Below, one piece after another: positions 55,468 to 64,000 of a DNA stretch of 64,000 nt. Origin of the DNA: Salvator merianae (Eukaryota; Chordata; Lepidosauria; Squamata; Teiidae); assembly GCA_003586115.2 (NCBI GenBank), contig QVOM02000021.1:5832119-5896118 (forward strand), written 5' to 3'. A program made the position numbers and the translations under genes. Each line of letters starts with the position of its first letter. Within the stretch, counting starts at the first letter, position 1. The notes beneath the pieces were generated by a model. That model searched no databases. It saw only the letters and a program-made list of their open reading frames with translations, and had not been told where the DNA came from.

Positions 55468-56286
55468 GAATCATCATTGCCCAAAGCAATATCCTTTGGT
55501 ATAATTCAACTGAAGTGCTAATCTAATGAAAATGCAGCCTTAGAATTTAGTCTGCTCCTTGTCAATTTTGTTTGTGCTCAGAAATTAAGCAGGGCTGTAC
55601 CTGGTTAGCCCTTGGACAGGAAAATCCCTGGGAATATCAGGTGCTGCAGACCAGACTGGGAAATCAAAAAGTATCTGGGAAGAAGGGAATGTATATGAAG
55701 TTATATAAACTGTATTAAACAAACAGCAAATCTTTCTTGTGTTGATGTGAAGAAAACTACATGAATTACACGTCCATGCAATGATCAGGAGTGACTTGGG
55801 GGCATTTTTACATTTTTTTTTATTATTATATGATTTTATCAGCTTTTGATTTCAGTGTCTTGCCAAATAATTTCAATCATGACTGAAACTATTTTTCTTT
55901 AACAACTGCTGCACGCAGTCAAGGAAAGCTGAGGCAAAGTAGTAGCCTTGTACCAACTTCTATGAGGTGTGCTCATGTCTGGAATACTGTATACAATTCT
56001 GATTGCTGCAACTTAGAAAATGTGCCACAGAGCTAGAAAAGAACAGAAAGGGCAAACAAAAGGATCAGCTGTCTGATGCAACTCATATATGCTGTGTTAT
56101 TAAAAAGTGCATACAATTATATGTAGCATTAAGAAAATGGATAAAGTTTTCTCACATCCTGATTAAAACACTAAAACCTGAAACCATGAAGTTGAATGAT
56201 GAGAGAATCAGGAAAGACCCTCCCCAAAGTTCTTGACTCACTGCCATAAGACATAACAATAGTCATGAACTTGGAGATCATTCAGT
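55468..56286. other. No recognisable feature
   Basis: Unique sequence with a T10 run near 55,812. Short frames only. Confidence 0.5.
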
Positions 56287-56867
56287 GGGCATTTTCGCAC
56301 TTACCATAGCGGAACGATTTAATTAACAGGCGTCAGGCTGGTGAAGATGGAGTCCACTGAGTGCTAGACACACTTGGTAGCAATAGAAACGACTCTAAGC
56401 TGACCAGCAGAGGGAGCAGCGCGAATGGGAATGAACTAGGCAGGAAGTGAGGTCATGAATCATAGAGGCGTGAATGCGAACGTAGAGCTAATAATCCAAA
56501 ACATAGAGCTACTACTATGAAGTTAGAGCAGCTCGTTTTGGAGCTGTCTTTGAAATGGCAGCAGGGGTGCAAAGCCAAAAGGGCAAACTGGGTTGTGAAG
56601 CAGCAGACAGCACCTGTGCGGCCCTGACAGCCCCTTCCCACCGCCATTTTGGACCAGGAAGCAGCGAGAACTAACTCCCCCCCATCTGCGCTTGATTGTG
56701 CAGGTTGGAATTAGGACAGCAAATTACTTGTCCAGCCTTCCCCAGCTTCAGGTGAGTATCAGGTGCATTTCGGTGAGAATCAGGACTGCTGCGCGTGTGT
56801 GCAAGTGCGAATCCTGCGTTCTAGCGAGCAGACAAGAACGTTCCTCTCGCTAAGTGTGAAAAGGCCC
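56287..56867 (+). mobile_element. GGGCCT-ended MITE (long subfamily), copy 3
   Basis: Ends GGGCATTTTCGCACTTACC and inverted GGGCCTTTTCACACTTAGC. Subterminal GAACGTTCCTCTCGCTAAGT matches the copy at 39,631. Interior CpG-rich (GCAGCGCGAATGGGAATG, CTGCGCGTGTGTGCAAGTGC). Flanks AGT and AAA do not match. Non-autonomous. Confidence 0.78.
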
Positions 56868-56989
56868 AAAGAAACAGAATATTGCAAGCTTTATGTCAGA
56901 CAAGAGCAAATGTGATGGCTATTCCCATTTACTGAGAACTGTGAGCATAAGAGAAAGTGACCTCATGACCTGTTTGCAGGATTCCCATT

Positions 56990-57110
56990 ATTTATTTATT
57001 TATTTATTTAACTACATTTCTATCCCACATTTCTATACCCAGGTCACAATAAAATCATTATAAGAACAGATACAATAAGGGACTGTTCGCGCTTTAGTGT
57101 TAGTGAGCAT
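56990..57110 (-). mobile_element. L3-like LINE 3' end, plus MITE end scrap
   Basis: (ATTT)n then AACTACATTTCTATCCCACA and CCCAGGTCACAATAAAATC is a reversed L3/CR1 tail (56,990-57,070). GGGACTGTTCGCGCTTTAG at 57,080 resembles an isolated GGGCCT-family end. Confidence 0.5.
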
Positions 57111-57310
57111 CTGGATTCAAACTTTTCCATGATGAGTTAAGTCCTTTTATCCATTCTCATCTGTTGTATTTTCTGTTGCAGTTCCAGAGCATCTCAGTTA
57201 TCAACTGCTTATAAGTAATAGCATTTCTATCTGTCACCCCCATCTCTTCAATTTCTCTTTCAAGACTCATTAGAATAAGCAATGTTAAAGTCTTCATTTT
57301 GTCTCTGGTT

Positions 57311-57700
57311 TCATAAGAACATAAGAGGAGCCCTGCTGGACCAGGCCACGGCCCATCTAGTCCAGCATTCTGTTTCACACAGTGACCCACCAATTGCTCC
57401 TGGGCATGCTCAGGCAGAAGACAAAGGCAAAACCTTCACTTGTTCTTGATTCCCTGCAAATGGTTTTACAGATATTCTGCCTGTCTTTCCAACCTGGAGG
57501 CAGTACCTAGACATCCATTCTAGTAGCCATTGACACACCTGACCTCCATGAATCTGTCCGATCTGTTCTTAAAGCTATCTAGGCTGTCATCACCTCTTCT
57601 GGTAATAAATTCCATAGACCGATGACCCTCTGGGTGAAAAAATATTTCCCCTTGTCAGTCCTCACTCTCCTACCCATCAGTTTCACTTCATTTTTTCCTA
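57311..57700 (-). mobile_element. CR1 LINE 3' end, longest copy
   Basis: Minus strand: the coding end (from GTGAAACTGATGGGTAGGAG and the GGAATTTATTACCAGAAGAG stretch, equivalent to a KFITRRG-like block) leads into AGATGGGCCGTGGCCTGGTC. It ends with CAGCAGGGCTCCTCTTATGT then TCTTATG. It shares GCAGAAGACAAAGGCAAA with the copy at 9,218. Confidence 0.88.
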
Positions 57701-58180
57701 AGAGATCTGACAAGAATCCAACTATTGTTTCTCAGAGTCAGCATTATATTTTTCTTTCTCCTCCTTTGCTTATCAATAACTTGTTCCACATCTCCAGCCA
57801 CTTCTCCCATTATCTCCCCAGTTTTGTCACTCTTGTTTGGGAATAGCTCCTTCAGTTCCTTACTCCATATTGATATTTCATCACAAATCTTATTGCTCAG
57901 AATCTGAAATATTTTGCACAGTTATTTTGGAGTGGCTGATCCTCTGGAGGTTTTTCTGTGGGACCTCTTTTAATGTCAGTAATGTTTGTCATCTTCCTTG
58001 TGTTCATACTTAATACCTCAAAAGCAAAAAAGCCCAAATCTCTCCGGGCTCAGTAACAAAAGACAATCCCTTTCCCCTCCCTCTACTTTGCTTTTCCAGA
58101 GACAAAATCACAGTTCCAACTCTCTTTTCATAGATGGGGTGTTGCACAGCCTTATCTCTTCATTGTGGTAATTGCTCCAA
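57701..58180. other. No recognisable feature
   Basis: Unique pyrimidine-rich sequence. Frames up to 74 codons, without motifs. Confidence 0.5.
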
Positions 58181-58183
58181 TTA

Positions 58184-59364
58184 GGCCACGTTCCGACACG
58201 GCATTTAATCAGTTTACAGGCCATCTTCAGTTCCCGCTGGCCTGACATGATCTTGCCATTCCGTAGTTTTTCTGGACTAAATTGGCGAAATCCGGACTAC
58301 TTTGTATTCGGATTTAATGAATTCTCAAGCCGTTCCAGATCGCTAGCGCGCTTTACTTTGCGATGTGGGAACGGGGAAAGAGACTATTTGGGAGGGACTG
58401 TACTTTTTGGGGGGCGTGCAAAGGGAGGGACACCCATTTTGTGCCGTCCAATGACAGACTTTGTGGGTGGGCAAGAAGCGCAGTAGTTTCCTCTGCCTCC
58501 ATTATTCCCCCTTCCGTCGCTGCTAGGGGAAAAGAAACCGTCCTCCTTTTTACTTCGCTAAGCTGCGGTCCTTTCTCTTTCTTTATCCCCCATTCGACAC
58601 TGCCAGGAAGAAATTAAAGGCTTCCTCCACTTCTGTCTGCTCTTTAAACCAAAAAATAAATTGCGCCCGTTTGGGGTTGCAGTCCTCTTGCCTCAACAAA
58701 GAACCCATTCAAGAGGAGTTTTGCCATCGGCAGTGCACAGCTACACAGCGGGGACACATGCCACTGTGGATGTCTCGGGGGAAGATGAGGCAGAGTCCAT
58801 TTGCTGGCGATGAACTCCACTATCAAAATAATAGAGCCCCCCCCATATTCCCTCCCCACTTTCCCCTTTGTCACGGACCTCTCCCTGCTTTTGCGCTACT
58901 TTTAAATTGTGCAATTGTGCAAAAGTGCACTTGCAAGGGAGCAGAAATCGCCATCAGCCCTTTAAAAAGCTTAACTGTGTGGTACACATAGTTTTAAAGT
59001 TCTGCCTGTGTAGATAGAGGCTGTAGTGGGGAGAAGGAGCAAATGGCGAATGACTAGTAATGCAGCCAAGTGAATCCATGTTCTGAGGCTGCAGCGAGGA
59101 CATACGGAGAGTGGAGCTTGACTTTCCCGCCCCTGTGACATCAAGATTTGAACGTTGGGACTGCAGCCAGAGAGGAGAATTTGACGAGAGGTGGAGGCAG
59201 AAAAGGTACTGTTTCTCTGTGCCAAACACGGGAAATATCAGTGTGGGAACGAGCAAGTATGAATTGAGTCAATGTTAAACTGTAACTGTGGGAACGATCA
59301 GAAGACGAATTCAGTCCTTGTACTCTTCTGATACGGATTAAATTTACGATATCGGACCCCGGCC
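58184..59364 (+). mobile_element. 1.2-kb Harbinger-like element, copy 4
   Basis: Best-bounded copy: TTA at 58,181-58,183 and 59,365-59,367, ends GGCCACGTTCCGACACGGCA and inverted GGCCGGGGTCCGATATCGTA. Highly similar to copy 3 throughout. It lacks the CCAAT block because of a small deletion (GACTGCAGCCAGAGAGG at 59,160) and has TGACATCA where copy 3 has TGACGTCA. The TTA duplication supports PIF/Harbinger for the whole family. Confidence 0.88.
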
Positions 59365-59367
59365 TTA

Positions 59368-59701
59368 GATGCTTCCTCTTCAGTTAAACAGAGCACTTTC
59401 TCACCATTTAGTTTCTGTGTTAAGCCAACGCTCAGATATAAAATTGTCTTCTTTTTAGTCAACACAGAAATGATACAGCTCCCCATGTCCATTTTTCAAA
59501 ACTTTTTTTTTTCAAATTCTTGTTTAGTTTTCTGTTGTTGCAATTATGTCATTTAGTTAAACTCTTTCATTCCTTTTTCTTGAACAAAAGAAGACTGAGA
59601 CTTCAAATAGTCACGAAACAGATCACTCTTCAGTTTTATAGTAACTGGAATTAAAAGTAGGTTAAAAATAATCAGGGTGGCCGGTCTTGTGCCTATGCAA
59701 A
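59368..59701. other. No recognisable feature
   Basis: AT-rich unique spacer between two Harbinger-type elements. Confidence 0.5.
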
Positions 59702-59704
59702 TTA

Positions 59705-59927
59705 GGGCCCAGTCACACCTAAGTTTTAATTCAGCTTCAGTCCACTTTCAAACTGAGAAAACACATCAGTGAAGTAATAAGATGTTTTCTTTCAGCATTA
59801 TTTAACTCAGAAAATCCACCTTTGTGTTAGATAACATGGAAAGAAAATGATTAGTCACTATGTTGATCTGTTCTTTCAATCCCAAAGTGGACTGAAGGTA
59901 GATTAAAACTTAGGTGTGACTGGGCCC
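59705..59927 (+). mobile_element. 223-bp Harbinger-type MITE, copy 2
   Basis: Ends GGGCCCAGTCACACCTAAGT and inverted GGGCCCAGTCACACCTAAGT (identical over 20 bp). TTA on both sides (59,702-59,704 and 59,928-59,930). Equal in length to copy 1 at 8,068 and in opposite orientation to it. Confidence 0.92.
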
Positions 59928-60134
59928 TTAGACTCACTTAGGCAACTGGGCAGTGTTGCCAGTTCTTGTCTTCTCTCCGCAGTTGGAGTGGCTTTCTGAA
60001 GTTCAGGTGGGCGACCCCTTCACTCCCCCCTTGTCTAGGTTTTTTGGGGGGTGGCTAGAAATTGCTTCCTCATTGGCTAATCTGCTGCCAAAGTTTCCTA
60101 AACAGAGCACTCCTGAGGATGGTTCCATAGAGAC

Positions 60135-60688
60135 TAGGGGTGTGCACGAAGGCACTTTTCCCCTTTCGCTTCGCATTCCTGCGAAGCTACGGGGCTTTGT
60201 TTTCGCATGAAAAAATATGTGCGAAAATGAAGCCCTTCGTCTTTGCGGCGAAGATTTTCGCCGCAACCGGACGCAGAGAAATCAAGGCGAAGGAAAGATC
60301 CTTCACCTTGATTTCTCTGTTTCGGATGGTGCTCGCCTCTCTCTCATTCCCCCCCCCCCCAGTCTGTCAGTGTGCGCGTGGGACTGACAGACTAGGGGGA
60401 ATGAGAGACAGCGAGCGGGAGAGGAGGGAAATCAACGAAAGGAAGGGAATCCCTTCCTTTCGTTGATTTCCCTCCTCTCCTCTCGCTGCCTGGTTCAGCC
60501 TACGCGCTGACAGCCTAGGGGGATGAGACAGCGGCAAATTGCGAAGGTCCCGAAATGCATCGAAAATTGAGGGACCTTCGCAATTCGAATTTCGTGATCT
60601 TTGTTGCCCTTCGCATTCAATGCGAAGGGAACGAAATCACGAAATTCGACGAAAATTCGAGTGGCACGAAACTTCATGCACACCCCTA
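60135..60688. mobile_element. 554-bp hAT-type multi-hairpin element, copy B
   Basis: A perfect 8-bp target duplication ATAGAGAC (60,127-60,134 and 60,689-60,696) with ends TAGGGGTGTGCACGAAG and inverted TAGGGGTGTGCATGAAG. Opposite orientation to copy A. Hairpins include AAGGAAGGGAATCCCTTCCT (60,439-60,458), GCGAAGGTCCC...GGGACCTTCGC (60,541-60,581) and CCCTTCGCAT...ATGCGAAGGG (60,607-60,630). It has one AGTCTGTCAG...CTGACAGACT unit where copy A has three. Confidence 0.92.
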
Positions 60689-60696
60689 ATAGAGAC

Positions 60697-62138
60697 ACCA
60701 ATCTGCCATGTCCCTCACTGGAAGTTCCTAACTATAAACCATATGGAAGAAAACTTTGTAGATGCTGTTCATAGAAACAGCATTTTGTCTGCCTCTGGAA
60801 TGCGACCACAGACTCCCATTCTTCAGACAGCCCCTTTGCTAGTCATATGGATGCTGTCAGTGCCTTTTATCTTACCTGAAGTGGTCCTGTCCAGGAGTTC
60901 TGTTTCATCTAGTTGTTCTGTGTATATATACTGAACCTAATTCACATATTAATTTTAGAAGTTAATGGTACCCATAAACTGAACTCAGAGAAGCTTTAGT
61001 GTATACCATAGAATGGCTCAGCATAAAGATTGGTCTTTTTTATAAAAGCAATTTGGAAGCATTTTCCCTCAGAATCACATAGTTTCTTGGAGAATGGTTC
61101 AGGATTCCAAATCAACTCTTACTGGAATCCATGAAGCTTGCAGTTAAGGTTGGTTATGACTGGTGTTTCTGGTTCATCATGGGATACAGATTTTAGAGAT
61201 ATCAAACAGCCCATGTTAGCATCTGATGATATCTTACTTCATATATAGGCCAGTTAAGATTTGATAGAAGGTTTTACCTCTGGGTAGCTGAGTGCTTCCC
61301 ACTGCCATTCCGTTTTGTCACAGACCTGTGAAAACTTGTGCAGATAGATTTCTGTGAGCTAAACTTTCTTGTTCCTGTCCCAAACACGAGACCTGAAATC
61401 AACCAAGGAGACACATCTGTTTTGTCCCAGAATCCTCTCTTCCACTCACCATTATATATGTACCTAGATGCTCTACAGTTTTTCTACCATGCCCATCTGT
61501 AGTATATACAGAAAAGAAATGGGCGAAGTAGATTCATCCTGCTCTTCAGCATCATTTTCAGGAATCGGCTGCTTGGTGATGCAGTCTACTGGAAAATTTT
61601 CTGAGCTTTTCGTTCCCCACACAATCGTTTTTAGAGCAGCCAACTTTCATCTGGAAAGTACTGCAAAGATTCTGCAGTAGGTGGGTGGACGTTTTCAGAA
61701 ACAAACCCCAGTTGGAAACTGATTGCATTTGTAATAACAACACAAAGAGATCCTCTCCTGAGTTTTTTGGGGGTGGAATTAGCAGCCATTAAACAGAGCT
61801 TAATTATATGTACTATTATTCTCTTCTGTACCTTTGACAGGCACGGCAGCATATCAATAGTGTGCCCCTTCTTTATCTGAAAGCATAGTCTCTGAACAGA
61901 AAGAAGCTCTTGAAGAAATGGTAAATTAGAAAGGCGGGGGGGTTATTTAAATAAAGCATCCATAAGGCTGCATAGGACAGCAAATGTCACATCTGTATAA
62001 CTCTTGCAGCCTTGAACTTTCGAAGAACTCAGAAACAAGCCACAGTGAGTTCAAGGGGGAAACCAAAAAATCCCTGTTTTAAAAGATGTAAACCTTAGCT
62101 GACATGCATCAGTAAGTGTTGCCCATATAGACCACTCA
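60697..62138. other. Unique, no gene recognised
   Basis: No repeats recognised. A 70-codon frame at 61,468 and others lack motifs. Confidence 0.45.
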
Positions 62139-62140
62139 TT

Positions 62141-62192
<52 letters not shown>

Positions 62193-62196
62193 TTTT
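62139..62196. repeat. (TTTC)n microsatellite
   Basis: About 13 uninterrupted TTTC units followed by T6. Long and pure, so likely polymorphic. Confidence 0.97.
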
Positions 62197-62459
62197 GCAA
62201 TGAATTGATTAGTCACTGTTAGCCAATGACATATAGCTGGTTTAAAACAAAAGGTGAACTTATGAAGCTGGATGATCAATCATTTTTCTGTTTGGAACTG
62301 TTGAGAACAGTCCTGAATTTGAAAGCATCCTGACCTAGAAGGAGACTACTCCAGATATAAAGTAAACCCCACTATCTTCCTGGCATTGCATTGGGATTAT
62401 CAGACTTTTCTGTGGCCTTTCCAATGGAATGCCATTTCCAACACAAAGAAAATGGATTA

Positions 62460-62835
62460 CAGGGCTATCATAGGAAATGCAGCAGTGACGCCAGTGACTG
62501 TCCCACTTACTGTCACATCAGGCAAGGTGCATATGAAGCTGCCCCACAGGGAACTTCTGGGGGCTAACAAGCATGTGATAAAAATCAAAAGGAATGGAGA
62601 AGATACTTGGCTGGCTCCTGGAATTCCTCAGCAGGGTGATTTCATATGTACCCCACCAGATGTGCAGATAAGTCAGGGTTTGCAGCATGCATCTGGTGAG
62701 ACATGGCTAAAGACAACTGCAGGATCTTGTCTGTATCCCAAATTGCCTCTTGCTGGAGGGGTGCACAAACCTAAGAATTGTGGTGCAGCTCAAATCCAAC
62801 CAAACACCACTTGGTTTGGTTCTATTTGAACTTCC
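62460..62835 (+). mobile_element. Unclassified repeat related to 25.1 kb
   Basis: GCAGGATCTTGT plus TATCCCA and TTGCCTCTTGC (62,719-62,758) match 25,121-25,158. TGCAGCATGCATCTGGTG also recalls the inner palindrome there. It runs into GGAGGGGTGCACAAACC (62,756), which looks like a hAT-type end of another family, with no partner found. A 147-codon frame (62,386-62,829) crosses these repeats and is not considered a gene. Confidence 0.35.
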
Positions 62836-62945
62836 TTCTCGGGCAGACAAGCTATTCAAAATTTATATTCAAGTTTATTCAAACTAGTTCAACTCTTGAA
62901 AATAAATGAAAAAAATACCCTTAAAAAAGGACAAAAATTGCAAAC

Positions 62946-63035
62946 TTGGGGCCTGCTGTAGCCTGCATCAGCATGCGGATGGCATATCTCTATCCTGGGA
63001 TAGAATCCAGAATAAGGCCAGTGCAGAAAGGGTCC
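62946..63035. mobile_element. Palindromic MITE, right-arm fragment
   Basis: GGGCCTGCTGTAGCCTGCAT then CAGCATGCGGATGGCATATC, GATAGAATCCAGAATAAGGC and CAGTGCAGAAAGGGTCC correspond to the right half of the MITE at 27,750. Confidence 0.75.
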
Positions 63036-64000
63036 AAGATTGGTCCCTCATACCATGCAGTCTGACAAAAAAACAAAACAACCCCCCACAGGCTTTATCA
63101 ATGGTGATTACATCTATAGCTGAAGCAGATATTTATCAGAAGCAGCAAACAACAGATGAGCATGTGTGCTATGTTTTCTAATGGCTGATGAGGTTTTGTT
63201 AAGTTTCTAGAAACACTGCAGCTTATGGAACACTTCTGTGAGAGTGACAGGGAAGGAGTGATGATCCTCGTGTCATCCTCTGTATATTCTGACACCTCGG
63301 TGGTTCAAAGTTCATGAAAATAGAATCATCCAATCAGAGTCTTGCTCCTCCCCCGCAGCCTCTATGGCCCTAGTCCATTGGTGGTGGCTACATTGGAGGT
63401 GTGTATTGCTCCTCCGCTATTTGGGGATTTTCTAACCTGCAGTTTTCTCACCTCTACCCAGACTGGGTAAGTGTAAGATCCAACTGTGATTGCACTGGTA
63501 TAGCAACTTTATTTTCTCCCCTTCCAGCATAAACTTCTTTATTTAGCAGAGGTAACTTACACTACTTAACAATTATGCTTAACTAATATTATGGTCAATT
63601 ATATTACTAAAAAGAGTATGTTAGTCTTTATAGTATGCTATGTTAGCAAAGCAATAGAGCATTATTTGTTATTATGAGAATTAATGTAATCATGCACAGC
63701 TTGATCTCAATAGCTTAAAAGCAATTGTGGTGCAATCAAACAAAATAACAGTGTGGGCAGGCTCCACTTATCATCTTCTAAATTGCCACTTTTCCAAAAG
63801 TCAAGCATTTATTAATGGTGCTATAAAACCAATCAAATATTCTATATTTGTATTTTCTTTAGTGAATCCCAAAAATGTATTTAAAAGCAGAGAATACCAT
63901 GATGATTGCATAAATCTCTCTCTTTGGTCATTTTACCAGATACGTGATCTGGGGAATACATTATTTTAACTTTAAAATCTGAATTGACATGGTCATTGTT
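63036..64000. other. No firm feature
   Basis: Unique sequence. 63,325-63,430 is GC-richer with CATCCAATCAGAG (CCAAT-type) but shows no transcription unit. The end is AT-rich. Confidence 0.4.

Noticed and set aside
62386..62829. 147-codon plus-strand frame as a gene
   Set aside because: It crosses sequence repeated at 25.1 kb and a hAT-like end, with no motif.
63325..63430. Host promoter with CCAAT box
   Set aside because: A single CCAATCAGA motif and modest GC content are not enough. No TATA, CpG cluster or downstream exon is seen.

Overview
This is vertebrate nuclear DNA, most likely from a squamate reptile (lizard or snake). The main evidence is the repeat mix: a Bov-B (RTE) LINE, tRNA-derived SINEs with Bov-B-like 3' tails, several CR1 3' ends finishing in TTCTTATG-type repeats, L3-like CR1 LINEs ending in AAAT repeats, L1 fragments, and many non-autonomous DNA transposons. 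I found no convincing host protein-coding exon, no functional RNA gene and no CRISPR array. The window reads as gene-poor intergenic or deep intronic sequence. One open frame (51,705-52,034) looks more coding-like than its surroundings but is unassigned.

Layout. 0-10 kb: a decayed L3/CR1 LINE on the minus strand (0.6-3.1 kb), a 1.2-kb Harbinger-like element (5.07 kb), a 223-bp MITE with TAA target duplication (8.07 kb) and CR1/LINE 3' ends (9.2-9.7 kb). 10-20 kb: a second 1.2-kb element flanked by a 75-bp direct repeat, an L1 fragment carrying a 47-bp minisatellite, a tRNA-SINE and L3 3' ends. 20-32 kb: a 127-bp tandem array, a third 1.2-kb element, unclassified inverted-repeat elements, an L3 RT fragment followed by a Sauria-type SINE, and palindromic MITEs. 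32-46 kb: an L1 3' end with target duplication, a Bov-B with a 12-bp target duplication but no RT domain, a split L1, an R4-like LINE remnant, a 773-bp MITE, and a CR1 nested in a SINE beside an L3 fragment. 46-64 kb: a TA-flanked MITE, two hAT elements with perfect 8-bp duplications built from serial hairpins, a 200-bp assembly gap, more MITEs, and the fourth 1.2-kb element.

How the parts relate. No transposase frame is visible, so every DNA transposon here must have been moved by an enzyme encoded elsewhere. Several families share GGCC or GGGCC-type ends and 3-bp target duplications (TTA and TAA in the clearest cases), which points to the PIF/Harbinger superfamily. The two TAGGGGTGTGCACGAAG-ended elements fit hAT. 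SINE bodies and tails resemble Bov-B, consistent with mobilisation by that LINE.

Family names come from motif recognition and remembered family features. No database search was run. Boundaries are exact only where a target duplication is stated.
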